From contig CAVWTD010000004.1 in the NCBI GenBank assembly GCA_963757915.1, positions 62,001 through 126,000 on the forward strand: DNA of 64,000 nt, given 5' to 3'. Positions 40,245 to 47,957 of this stretch are shown here, in pieces. The DNA is from SbD1 sp963757915. GTDB taxonomy: Bacteria; Desulfobacterota; Syntrophobacteria; Syntrophobacterales; Syntrophobacteraceae. Position 1 is the stretch's first letter, and each line of letters starts with the position of its first letter. The notes beneath the pieces were generated by a model. That model did not search any database and had not been told where the DNA came from. It saw only the letters and a list, made by a program, of their open reading frames with translations. The translations under genes were made by a program, and so were the position numbers.

Positions 40245-40715
40245 AGATTCTTATAGTAGAAGATGATGAGAACAAACGTAATCAGATTACCACTCTTATA
40301 ACCGAATCCTTTTCCTTCATCAATTTGGCTGTTGCTAAATCGCTCCAGAGTGGACTCAGATCGATTATTAACGATAAGCCTGATCTCGTTATCCTCGATA
40401 TGACAATGCCAACTTTTGACATTGGGGTCGATGAGGATGGCGGGAGACTACAACCTTACGCTGGAAGGGAGATATTGCGTCAAATGGATAGACGCAATAT
40501 CCTCGTTCCCGTCATCGTATTGACCCAATTTGACAGATTTGGTGAAGGCTGTGATTCGCTTACCTTAAAGGAGACTCGATACTCAACTTTCAGAAGCACA
40601 TCCCCATAATTACCGAGGCGCGGTTTACTATGACGCTACCTCAGAAGTCTGGAAGTCATCTGCTATCCAGCTAATAAACGAGGAACTTTCCCACAACGCA
40701 TCGGATCAGTTATGA
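40241..40715 (+). pseudogene. dtcB: Detocs stand-alone receiver protein, one frameshift
   Basis: Receiver domain: acidic pocket EDD (7-9), phospho-acceptor Asp53 in LVILDMTMP, VPVIVLTQF. The continuous frame stops at 40609, but shifting one base at about 40567-40574 (AAAGGAGA run) continues as LDTQLSEAHPHNYRGAVYYD to a stop at 40713-40715, overlapping dtcC by 4 bp. The corrected 157-residue length and perfect ATGA junction show one extra base, probably an error. In characterised Detocs, DtcB is a receiver that competes for phosphate and buffers against accidental activation. The usual receiver Lys after the T is Gln (LTQF). Confidence 0.8.
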
Positions 40716-41932
40716 TTAATATATTAATAGTAGAGGACGATAATTCAAAGATATCGAAAATATGTAAGGTGCTGACAGAGCTGGAAGGTATTGACATTGA
40801 TCACATTAAGTCCTTTTGCGACACTAACAGCGCTAAGCGCGAACTGTCTGAAACACACTATGATCTGTTGATTCTAGACATTGCATTGCCACTGAGGATT
40901 GATAAACTCATTGACCGAAAAGGCGGGATCAAGTTGTTGGACGAAATATTCAACCGAGATGTGTACCACATTCCCGAACATATCATCGGCATCACCGCAT
41001 ACGAGGACATTTTTGCAGAAGCTAGCAGTACATTCACATCCAGATTATTAACACTAATCCAGTTTGACACGACATCAGATGAATGGATTCCTCCGCTTCA
41101 GGCACGTGTGAAACATATAATTGCATCGAAGTCAACTGTTTCTGTCCCAATAGAATTTGAATCTTATCTTGCGATTGTTTGTGCCATGGACATGCCCGAA
41201 CTTAGCAGCATTTTGAATATTAGTCAGTGGTCATGGCAACAGATACATCTCGCAAACGATGATACAATCTATTATGAGGGTCGTCTTGAAAAGGACAGCA
41301 AAACACATAAACTCTTTGCAGCTGGATGTACACGAATGGGAACGACATCGGCTGCTATCCTATCTATGAAGATGATCGCCAGCTTTCGACCCAGGTATTT
41401 AGCAATAGCTGGGATGACTGCCGGCATGAAGGCCCGTACACGCTTCGGTGACATACTTGTTGCAGATCCTTCATGGCATTGGGGGAATGGAAAGTTTATC
41501 TCGGATCATGGGAAGGTGAAGTTTTTAGCAGCTCCACATCAGATACCACTGAATCCTGGACTCAGGAACAAGTTGCGACAGTTTGCAATGGATAAAGAAT
41601 CCCTCTCTAAAATAAAATACAGTTGGCCGGGCAATCAACCAAACCATGAGCTTTCACTGCGTGTAGGGCCAATTGCTTCAGGTGCATCCGTTTTAGCTGA
41701 TGGCTGTATGTCGGAGCAGATTTTGAGTCAGCATAGAGAGCTTATTGGAATAGAGATGGAGACCTACGGAGTATATGCCGCCTGTGAAGAAGCCACAAAG
41801 CCGACACCATTGGCTTTTTCGATGAAGTCTGTGGTTGACTTTGCCGGAAAGGACAAAAATGATTCTTATCAAAAATATGCAGCTTATACCAGTGCCCATG
41901 CTCTGAAGGTATTCGTAGAAAAATACCTCTAG
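40712..41932 (+). CDS. dtcC: Detocs effector: receiver fused to nucleoside phosphorylase domain
   Basis: 406 residues. N-terminal receiver (VEDDNSKISK; phospho-acceptor Asp56 in LLILDIALP), linker, then a PNP/MTA-nucleosidase-fold domain from about residue 150: AIVCAMDMPE, AAGCTRMGTTSAAI, YLAIAGMTAGMKARTRFGDILVADPSWHW, GIEMETYGVYAACEE (purine-ribose binding, Glu348/Glu350) and SVVDFAGKDKND (Asp376, catalytic acid position). In characterised Detocs the phosphorylated protein cleaves ATP to adenine and ribose triphosphate, aborting phage infection. All key residues look present, so the effector is predicted active. Last gene of the operon. Confidence 0.85.
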   Translation: MINILIVEDDNSKISKICKVLTELEGIDIDHIKSFCDTNSAKRELSETHYDLLILDIALPLRIDKLIDRKGGIKLLDEIFNRDVYHIPEHIIGITAYEDIFAEASSTFTSRLLTLIQFDTTSDEWIPPLQARVKHIIASKSTVSVPIEFESYLAIVCAMDMPELSSILNISQWSWQQIHLANDDTIYYEGRLEKDSKTHKLFAAGCTRMGTTSAAILSMKMIASFRPRYLAIAGMTAGMKARTRFGDILVADPSWHWGNGKFISDHGKVKFLAAPHQIPLNPGLRNKLRQFAMDKESLSKIKYSWPGNQPNHELSLRVGPIASGASVLADGCMSEQILSQHRELIGIEMETYGVYAACEEATKPTPLAFSMKSVVDFAGKDKNDSYQKYAAYTSAHALKVFVEKYL

Positions 41933-41998
41933 GATTTCCGAGCGTCAGGAAGTTTCATTGCTGTTTTAGGACACTGTAGAATGGCTATGGGCCTATAT

Positions 41999-42024
41999 TG
42001 TCGAGGGTTCGACTCCCCATATCT
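41999..42024 (+). other. tRNA 3'-end-like fragment (possible attachment scar)
   Basis: TGTCGAGGGTTCGACTCCCC contains a tRNA T-loop-like GGTTCGACTCCC but only three T-stem pairs and no acceptor or anticodon arm upstream. It lies between the Detocs-like operon and the recombinase element, where an integrase attachment scar could be expected. Weak. Confidence 0.25.
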
Positions 42025-42178
42025 TCATACTCCAGGTGACGTTAGGATTTACCTATTCTCGCCACTATCGGTGGTCTTTTTGTAAAGGAAGCAAGTGTCG
42101 TACATCGCAGCGGGGCTGGCATCCTTGACCGAAGTTTAACAGTGCCACAAGAATAATGATGTAATTTCGCACGGCGCA

Positions 42179-42256
42179 CGGGCGTCGGGCCAAGCCAATT
42201 AGCCAAATAAGCAGCCAACAGATTGAAACAAGGGCGCGATTTTTGGTCTTAGAAGG
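42179..42256 (+). repeat. Direct repeat flanking the recombinase/TA block, left copy
   Basis: GGGCGTCGGGCCAAGCC ... AATAAGCAGCC ... AGATTGAAACAAG then TTTTTGGTCTTAGAAGG matches 47373-47450 in the same orientation. It starts 23 bp before the stop of the left recombinase gene. Confidence 0.65.
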
Positions 42257-42278
42257 TCAATTTGAACGGTTTGACCGG

Positions 42279-43790
42279 CTAATCCGTACCACTTTGTTGT
42301 TTGAGGAAAGTGGCCAGTGACCCGCGGAGCCGAACAAGGCTTCTCATCAAACACTGAAGTTTTCGACCTGCACTTTGATCGCTGAACTGACGGCGGTACA
42401 TTTCGAGTTGATGTCTGATTGCGTCCAGATTGTCGCAGACTCCTGTGATCGTACTGGCGCCTTCTGTCCGGGCAGCACCTGGAAGTTTAGGTACTGCATG
42501 GATTGCTTCCATTTTCCGACGCGCCAGCAGATATTCGCGTTGCAGGTCGGTTTGAGTGACCTGGACATAGTGCATCGTCATCTTTATGTCGCGGTGTCCG
42601 AGAATCTCCTTTAAAGCTGGAAGGCTGATACCGGAACGCAGCATCATTGTCGCATAGGTATGCCTAAGCTGGTGAGGACGGACGGGTTGGCAGTGGACCC
42701 GTTTGGCCGCATTTTTGAGCGCCTTTCGCACCCGCTGGGAAGATAATTTGCTGCCGTTCAGCGTAAAAAGGGGGGAGGCGGGATCAGTAGAAGCGGAAGA
42801 TCCAACCATGCCGAGAATGCGATCCAATACTTTGCGAGCCTCAGCGTCAACTGGGACCAACCGTTCGTTGTGGAGCTTTCCGAGTGGGACATGGAGCGCC
42901 CAGTCATTACCGCCCAGGTGATGCAGGCAGTCTTTTTTCAAGTTAAGGCATTCGCCGACCCGCATGCCCGTAGCACGAATCAAAAGAAGGATATTGGAGA
43001 GCAGGTCATCAGTTTTTCCTAACTCGCGGTTCAAAAGGTCGTCCACTTCGGGGGAAACAGGTTTTGGCAGGTATAGATCCTGAGGCGGAAAGTCCTGCGG
43101 TAAAATCAGATTCCCGGCAACGGGGTATCCATTATCGGCCAGATCATTCAGCAAGCGCCGGACACAGAAGATTATCTGAAGGCGTGAGCCGTTGGCCAAG
43201 GGTGGATTTCTTTCCGCAAGACCTCGGAGCCAGGCGAGGATGTGCGGGTTGCGTTGAAGCTGAGCGGGCCCCTCAACTTCGGAATAGTTACGGTGCAGGT
43301 AGCGCACAAACTCATTCGCATGGACTCGATAGTAGGCAAGGGTGTTCGGTCTCAGTGTTGCGGACAAAGTATGCAGTTGCTGCTTGAGAAGACGAGCGAG
43401 AAGGTTGTCCACTTCCGGGCAAACAGGTTTTGCCGGGTAAAGATCATGACGCTGAGTGTCCTGGGGCAAAATCAGATTTTGGGCAATGGGATGTCCGTTG
43501 TCGGCCAGGTTTTTGAGCAAATGCCGGACACCGGTGACGATTTGCAGGCGTGTGCCGATGGTAAAAGGCGGGCTTCTTTCCGAAAGGCTTTGGAGCCAGC
43601 CGAGAATGTGCGGATTTCGTTGAAGCTCTGCGAATGTTCGAAGTTGGGGATAGTTCCTGTGGATGTAGCGCACAAACCAATTACCACAGTATCGATAGTG
43701 CTCAATCGTAGCCGGTCTGAGGGTGGCGGGCAAAGTATGGACGATTTGGTCGAAGAGCTCACCGAGTGGGTATTGCGGTATTGTGGTCAT
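42279..43790 (-). CDS. Tyrosine recombinase with duplicated core-binding domain
   Basis: 503 residues from ATG 43790 (GGAGA upstream, ATGA overlap with the previous gene). Two tandem SAM-like core-binding domains: residues about 7-125 (LPATLRPATIEHYRYCGNWF) and 133-250 (LSATLRPNTLAYYRVHANEF), both with LQRNPHILxWL and NLILPQD. Then a single catalytic domain: RATGMRVGECLNL (Arg), HQLRHTYATMML (His-x2-Arg), GHRDIKMTMHYVQ (His, Tyr nucleophile). Second recombinase of a four-gene mobile unit. Confidence 0.88.
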   Translation of the reverse strand: MTTIPQYPLGELFDQIVHTLPATLRPATIEHYRYCGNWFVRYIHRNYPQLRTFAELQRNPHILGWLQSLSERSPPFTIGTRLQIVTGVRHLLKNLADNGHPIAQNLILPQDTQRHDLYPAKPVCPEVDNLLARLLKQQLHTLSATLRPNTLAYYRVHANEFVRYLHRNYSEVEGPAQLQRNPHILAWLRGLAERNPPLANGSRLQIIFCVRRLLNDLADNGYPVAGNLILPQDFPPQDLYLPKPVSPEVDDLLNRELGKTDDLLSNILLLIRATGMRVGECLNLKKDCLHHLGGNDWALHVPLGKLHNERLVPVDAEARKVLDRILGMVGSSASTDPASPLFTLNGSKLSSQRVRKALKNAAKRVHCQPVRPHQLRHTYATMMLRSGISLPALKEILGHRDIKMTMHYVQVTQTDLQREYLLARRKMEAIHAVPKLPGAARTEGASTITGVCDNLDAIRHQLEMYRRQFSDQSAGRKLQCLMRSLVRLRGSLATFLKQQSGTD

Positions 43791-44818
43791 GGCGTCTCCG
43801 GAAGCGGCGGACGGCGGCAGCTCTGCATAGCGCGATGGAACTCGCGCCATACATCCCGGGGACAGAGTTGGACGTAGAGCATGGTGGTATGGATGTGAGA
43901 ATGGCCCATGAGTTTCATGAGGGCCGGAAGGCTGAGTCCGGCGCGGACCATATCCGCTCCGAAAGTGTGCCGGAAGCGATGTGGATTGGCTTTCGAAACG
44001 GAGCTGCGGCGGCGGTGATGACGAAACAGGGTCCGGAGCCCGGCCGGCGTCAGTGGTTTGCCCCGGTTTGGACCCTTGAGCACGACGAACGCAAAACAGG
44101 AGTTCGTTTTTGGCCTTTCCACGTTAAGATAGCTCTCGAGCAACTTGATTGTTTGCGAATCAAGGGGCAGCAATCTTTCCCGGTTTCCTTTTCCCTGGAC
44201 GAGGATCTGGCTTTGAGCGAATCGAAGGTCTTCGAGCCTGAGGTTGAGGATCTCACAGGAGCGCAGCCCGTTGAACAGCATCAATGCCACAATGCTCAAG
44301 TCGCGGAAGGTGCGAAAACCGCTCCAGAATTTATCGACCTCCGTGGCCGTTAGCGGAACCACAATGCGGCGGGGCACCTTGACTCCCAGTCTGCGCAGAA
44401 CCCTGCGGCGCCGTGCGTAGCCGAAGGGCGGTGATAAGATGAGCGCACAGCCGTGACTGCGGCCTTGCGCAGGAATCTCACGCCCATAATGGAAGCGGTA
44501 CAGGCATATAGTCACGGTAAGTCGGTGATTGATGGTTCGAGGTGCGGGTTGGGGCTTATGCTCCAACTGGTAATGGATATAGTCAGTGAGCTTGTCCTCG
44601 GTGAGATCGGATGGCACGATCGAGGCAACTGCAAGCCAGCGTGCCAGATTTACCAGGTCGAAGGCATAGGCTCGAAGCGAGCGCAAACAAAGCCCTCGCA
44701 GGCGTTGAGCATCCAAAAACTCGTTAGCCCAATCCACCTCGTGGCTTTCATCCTGCAACAGCCGATAAGGACTTTTGCTCGGGGGCGCGGACGGATCAAA
44801 GGAAGCGCGCACTCTCAT
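43787..44818 (-). CDS. Tyrosine recombinase (XerD-like)
   Basis: 343 residues with N-terminal core-binding domain and a catalytic domain: FNGLRSCEILNL (Arg), HRFRHTFGADMVRAG (His-x2-Arg), MGHSHIHTTMLYVQ (His and Tyr). Overlaps its neighbours by 4 bp on both sides, so the three genes are translated together. Works with the second recombinase of the unit (inference). Confidence 0.9.
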   Translation of the reverse strand: MRVRASFDPSAPPSKSPYRLLQDESHEVDWANEFLDAQRLRGLCLRSLRAYAFDLVNLARWLAVASIVPSDLTEDKLTDYIHYQLEHKPQPAPRTINHRLTVTICLYRFHYGREIPAQGRSHGCALILSPPFGYARRRRVLRRLGVKVPRRIVVPLTATEVDKFWSGFRTFRDLSIVALMLFNGLRSCEILNLRLEDLRFAQSQILVQGKGNRERLLPLDSQTIKLLESYLNVERPKTNSCFAFVVLKGPNRGKPLTPAGLRTLFRHHRRRSSVSKANPHRFRHTFGADMVRAGLSLPALMKLMGHSHIHTTMLYVQLCPRDVWREFHRAMQSCRRPPLPETP

Positions 44819-45258
44819 GGCTTCCCCTTATGGCGGTTAGCCCGGGTGGATTTGGCCCCGAAGGCCTGGCGGCAGATGCGGTCGATGGTGGCGGGATCTT
44901 TTATTTCCATATCCGCCGGGGTTCTCAGAAGGGATGAAGGAGTCCATTCAGGCCGCTCTGGAAGCGAAAGCACCTGAAAGATGGTCCCGTCAAAGGCGAT
45001 AAGGTCCTTTTGGATTAGTCCATCCCTGGCTTGCAGGTAGTCATGGAGGCTGAGTGCAAGAAGGGAGCAGAGCTTGTCGTAGCTGTAGAAAGAAAGTCCC
45101 TGCCGGTCGGAGACCAGTACAAGAAGCAAGTAGAGCAGGAGTTCAAAGCGGGAAAGAGCGCCGAAAAACCCATCCCTGAGAAACCGATGCTCGATATAGG
45201 CGAAGCTGCCCTGGATGGAACGTAGTCGCTGCGGGACAAGAGGTCTTTTGTGGATCAT
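44815..45258 (-). CDS. Small winged-helix-like protein of the recombinase element
   Basis: 147 residues (AAAGGAG before the ATG at 45258). RFELLLYLLLVLVSDRQGLSFYSYDKLCSLLALSLHDYLQARDGLI has the look of a replication-initiator-type winged helix (YSYDKLCSLL...DGLIQKDLI). Overlaps the downstream recombinase by 4 bp. Likely an accessory DNA-binding factor for the element. Confidence 0.65.
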   Translation of the reverse strand: MIHKRPLVPQRLRSIQGSFAYIEHRFLRDGFFGALSRFELLLYLLLVLVSDRQGLSFYSYDKLCSLLALSLHDYLQARDGLIQKDLIAFDGTIFQVLSLPERPEWTPSSLLRTPADMEIKDPATIDRICRQAFGAKSTRANRHKGKP

Positions 45259-45292
45259 GGCCTGCTCCTTTGGCACGGGAGACTAGCCCACA

Positions 45293-45751
45293 CTACTGCC
45301 CAAAGCTATCGAGTCCTCTTTTGCAATCACTCCCTGTGGTCCTAACTATTGGAATCAGCAAAACTTTTTGGGCTGACGCGTCCATTTTTGCAATCAGCGG
45401 GAGGAGGTAAAAAACCCCTGGTTTGTTTACTGGAGCGGGTTTTGACTCGTCCATTTTTGCAATCACCCTGGCCTTGGCGTTTCGGCAGGACTGGAGGAGG
45501 TTGTTACGTTGGCGACAATCGGGGTGATCCCGGCGATATTTTTTGTAGTAGCCTGGATGTCGACTGTGCCAGTCGATCTGACATGCTCGCTGGTTGGCCT
45601 TGTAGTCAGGATCGGTTGCAAGCTTTTCCTTTTGCCACTTCCGCTTGCGGGCGCGCCGGCAGTCTTTGTCACCGCAATATCGCTGATTTTTTACACGAGG
45701 ATCAGGAGCAAACAGGCGCCCACAATGTGCGCACGGGATCACAGAGTTCAT
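45293..45751 (-). CDS. Zinc-finger protein of the recombinase element
   Basis: 152 residues from ATG 45751 (GGAGGA upstream). CAHCGRLFAPDPRVKNQRYCGDKDCRR gives two Cys pairs of a zinc finger, followed by a strongly basic region (RKRKWQKEKLATDPDYKANQ ... HPGYYKKYRRDHPDCRQR), suggesting DNA binding. The C-terminal third is encoded by three IAKMD-type repeats (45314-45467) and may not be structured. First gene of the element operon. Confidence 0.7.
   Translation of the reverse strand: MNSVIPCAHCGRLFAPDPRVKNQRYCGDKDCRRARKRKWQKEKLATDPDYKANQRACQIDWHSRHPGYYKKYRRDHPDCRQRNNLLQSCRNAKARVIAKMDESKPAPVNKPGVFYLLPLIAKMDASAQKVLLIPIVRTTGSDCKRGLDSFGQ
45314..45467 (-). repeat. Three direct repeats TGATTGCAAAAATGGACGAG
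   Basis: Copies at 45314-45330 (degenerate), 45381-45398 and 45450-45467, spaced 67 and 69 bp. On the minus strand each reads TGATTGCAAAAATGGAC. They lie inside the 3' end of the zinc-finger gene and close to the next gene's start; they may be binding sites for the recombinase or its partner (inference). Confidence 0.65.
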
Positions 45752-46011
45752 GGCTTCCTCCCTGGCGGAGAAAAACCATAAACCTATCCGGAAGAAGAAT
45801 GGAAAAAGCAAAATCAGGAAGGATAAAAACCAGATACAGGGAAGCAAAAAGATTTTGCACGCGCAAAATGGAAGAAAAACCAACGGCATGTTAGCCGGTC
45901 AAGAACGGTGAAATGGGCACTTTAAGCCCCCATTTGGCCATAGGCAATAGCGAGTGGAGTGGCCCATGCAGCCTGACTGCCAGTTGAGCGGCGAGCAACC
46001 GCAAAAGACGA

Positions 46012-46272
46012 CTACATTCCCTCGATCCAGCGGGCCAAACGATTTTTGATGCGGAGTAGCCGCTTTGGATCAACCTCCCCTATAGAGCCGAGCAAAATAT
46101 CTCCACTCACAACAGCCAATCGCGTCACACGGATCAGACTGGTCGTTTTTAGTCCGGATAGAAGAAAATCGATATCGGCCTCACTGACGATTTCATCTAG
46201 ACCCGACAATTCCTGATGCAGTTGGGAGGAAATCATGCAAAGCAACCAATCACCTGCAACCGCAAAAGACAA
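46012..46272 (-). pseudogene. Duplicated MazF/PemK C-terminal segment
   Basis: A 261-bp block that is a tandem copy of the 3' end of the adjacent mazF-like gene (period 261, unit boundary near 46257/46258). It reads MSSQLHQELSGLDEIVSEADIDFLLSG with several substitutions versus the parent (LPGLDEIISDADADFL), so the duplication is not recent. It lacks the N-terminal half and is not a functional toxin by itself, though it starts with an ATG behind the parent's stop codon. Confidence 0.75.
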
Positions 46273-46620
46273 CTACACTTCCTCGATCCAACGGGCCAAA
46301 CGATTTTTGATGCGGAGTAGCCGCTTTGGATCAACCTCCCCTATAGAGCCGAGCAAAATATCGCCACTCACAACGGCCAATCGCGTCACACGGATCAGAC
46401 TGGTCGTTTTTAGTCCGGATAGAAGAAAATCGGCATCGGCATCACTGATGATTTCATCTAAGCCCGGCAATTCCTGATGCAGTTGGGAGGAAATCATACA
46501 TAGCAACCAATCGTCAAAGTCGTTGGGTACTTTTGCCAAGAGCAGAGCCGGTCGAGTTTTCCCCTCTGCCAAGCTGGCATGAGGAAACCTGAAAAGCACA
46601 ATCTGCCCTGCATGCCTCAT
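46273..46620 (-). CDS. MazF/PemK family toxin
   Basis: 115 residues, type II toxin (mRNA interferase). GQIVLFRFPHASLAEGKTRPALLLAKVPNDFDDWLLCMISSQ is the MazF/PemK fold (G-xxVxxxFP...KxRPAL), and SLIRVTRLAVVSGDILLGSIGEVDP the second half. Its ATG overlaps the antitoxin stop by 4 bp. Whether expression is affected by the tandem tail duplicate is unknown. Confidence 0.88.
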   Translation of the reverse strand: MRHAGQIVLFRFPHASLAEGKTRPALLLAKVPNDFDDWLLCMISSQLHQELPGLDEIISDADADFLLSGLKTTSLIRVTRLAVVSGDILLGSIGEVDPKRLLRIKNRLARWIEEV

Positions 46621-46841
46621 TGAAATCGTTCCTTTAAATCCTTGTCTGTATACAATTCCGGCTCATCTTCCATGCCTCGAAAGGCAGATTGCAGTGAAAA
46701 TCCCATCCATCGCCAGTTTTCTTCTTTCCCAGACTCCCCTGAAGTCTTGGCAAGAAGGAACTCCACAAAATCCAGGACCTCAGCTTGCAATGGTTCTGGA
46801 AGCCGCTGAACACGCTCAACAATTTCTTCGGCAAGAATCAT
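46617..46841 (-). CDS. DUF2281-type antitoxin
   Basis: 74 residues; ILAEEIVERVQRLPEPLQAEVLDFVEFLLAK is the DUF2281 helical antitoxin core. ATG at 46841 is behind AGGAGG (8 nt). The C-terminal tail (MEDEPELYTDKDLKERFQ) would bind the toxin. Overlaps the mazF-like gene by 4 bp. Confidence 0.83.
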   Translation of the reverse strand: MILAEEIVERVQRLPEPLQAEVLDFVEFLLAKTSGESGKEENWRWMGFSLQSAFRGMEDEPELYTDKDLKERFQ

Positions 46842-46916
46842 TCCCGTGCCTCCTGCAGGAAAATGCGTGGCAACCTTACAAGAATATATCATTCTTCACT
46901 CAACCTCGCACATGAT

Positions 46917-47154
46917 TCCAGCATCTACCAAGTGAATTTTTCCGGCAAAATGATAGTATTACCAAGAGGGCCTTAGAGCTTGAAAAGAAAGGCATCATGG
47001 GTATGGACGCCCTCCATATTGCCTGTGCGGAGCAAGCCAGGGCTGATTACTTTGTAAGTTGCGATGACGTTCTGGTAAAAAGACTCGGCAGAATCGAAGA
47101 CCTCAAGGTCCCTGCTTTGGGTCTGTTGGAGTTCATTTCCAGGGAGGTACTTTG
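46917..47154 (+). pseudogene. PIN-domain toxin, 3' fragment
   Basis: Frame FFRQNDSITKRALELEKKG then IMGMDALHIACAEQARADYF then VSCDDVLVKRLGRI is the C-terminal half of a PIN ribonuclease (the D-ALH-A and SCDD acidic positions are present). A stop codon at about 46912 and the oppositely oriented antitoxin gene replace the N-terminal half, so the gene is truncated and lacks a start. Confidence 0.7.
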
Positions 47155-47158
47155 AATT

Positions 47159-47422
47159 ATGGCATTATCCATTGATCTGACGCCGGCAGAGATTCGCAAG
47201 GAAGGCTGGGAGGCTCTGGTATCTAAGCTGGGAGTGGCCAAGACCCTTAGATTCCTGCTTGAGTACGAGAGAGGCCATGGCAACTACACTGAACTGCGCA
47301 AAGAACTGTTCGCAGGGCAAAAGGTCGATGAGATTCTTGAGGGCATGGCCAAAGAAGGAATTATCCAGCGTGGACGGGAGTCGGGCCGAGCCCGGTGTCA
47401 CAATAAACAGCCGAAAGATTGA
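47159..47422 (+). CDS. Small protein accompanying the PIN remnant
   Basis: 87 residues: MALSIDLTPAEIRKEGWEAL then VSKLGVAKTLRFLLEYERGHG. Lies 4 bp after the PIN fragment's stop and is probably its partner antitoxin. Its C-terminus (GRESGRARCHNKQPKD) lies in the direct repeat 47373-47450. Overall plan (helical, no signal) matches small proteins known beside VapC-like genes; the name is unassigned. Confidence 0.65.
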   Translation: MALSIDLTPAEIRKEGWEALVSKLGVAKTLRFLLEYERGHGNYTELRKELFAGQKVDEILEGMAKEGIIQRGRESGRARCHNKQPKD

Positions 47423-47450
47423 AACAAGCGGCGGTTTTTGGTCTTGGAAG
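47373..47450 (+). repeat. Direct repeat flanking the recombinase/TA block, right copy
   Basis: Matches 42179-42256 (GGGMGTCGGGCC ... AATAARCAGCC ... GATTGAAACAAG ... TTTTTGGTCTTRGAAGG). Overlaps the 3' end of the 47159-47422 gene, so the left copy may be the remnant of a related gene end. Confidence 0.65.
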
Positions 47451-47558
47451 GCACCCCGCGAACGCCCAACGCGATTGACTTCCGCCTAATTCACTGACAA
47501 TAGCATCATCTTTCCTTAATGCGGAAGGGGCCGCAACGGGAGTCTTTACAGGAGGTTT

Positions 47559-47957
47559 TTACCTGCTGGAGATATGATGCAGGCACTGCACGGCCTCTTC
47601 GATTACCTGCTGGACCGAGGGTCTCCTCGATGGCCCGGCTGAATTCCGGACATGCTTGTGATGAGGGAAGGTATCGGCGTCTGAAAAGTGAGGAGTATTG
47701 TCATATCGGAAGAGAAGGCGATTTCGTACATCCTGTAAATGATAACGATAATCCAGGTGCTCGATGACATTCGCCTCTACAATGATTGCTTCGTTCAATT
47801 CGAGCAGGCTGCCGTCAGCGAAACGCACTCGAACCCGCAGGTTCACTCGCTTCGGTGTAAGAATTTCCTCCTGATATTGTTCGACATATGCATCTTTAAT
47901 TCCCGCTATGGCGATTTCCGCCTCTTCGAGATATCGCCGCAAAATATCATGCAACAT
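47559..47957 (-). CDS. DUF6516 family toxin (TumE-like)
   Basis: 132 residues: VNLRVRVRFADGSLLELNEA then NVIEHLDYRYHLQDVRNRLL then FRYDNTPHFSDADTFPHHKH is the DUF6516 core (HLDYRYH and DNTPH motifs). Its start overlaps the antitoxin end by 11 bp. The C-terminal extension (SRRPSVQQVIEEAVQCLHHI) is variable. Probable toxin of a type II module; target unknown. Confidence 0.8.
   Translation of the reverse strand: MLHDILRRYLEEAEIAIAGIKDAYVEQYQEEILTPKRVNLRVRVRFADGSLLELNEAIIVEANVIEHLDYRYHLQDVRNRLLFRYDNTPHFSDADTFPHHKHVRNSAGPSRRPSVQQVIEEAVQCLHHISSR

Noticed and set aside
41990..42030. Functional tRNA or tmRNA gene
   Set aside because: Only a partial T-arm can be formed; acceptor and anticodon arms are absent.
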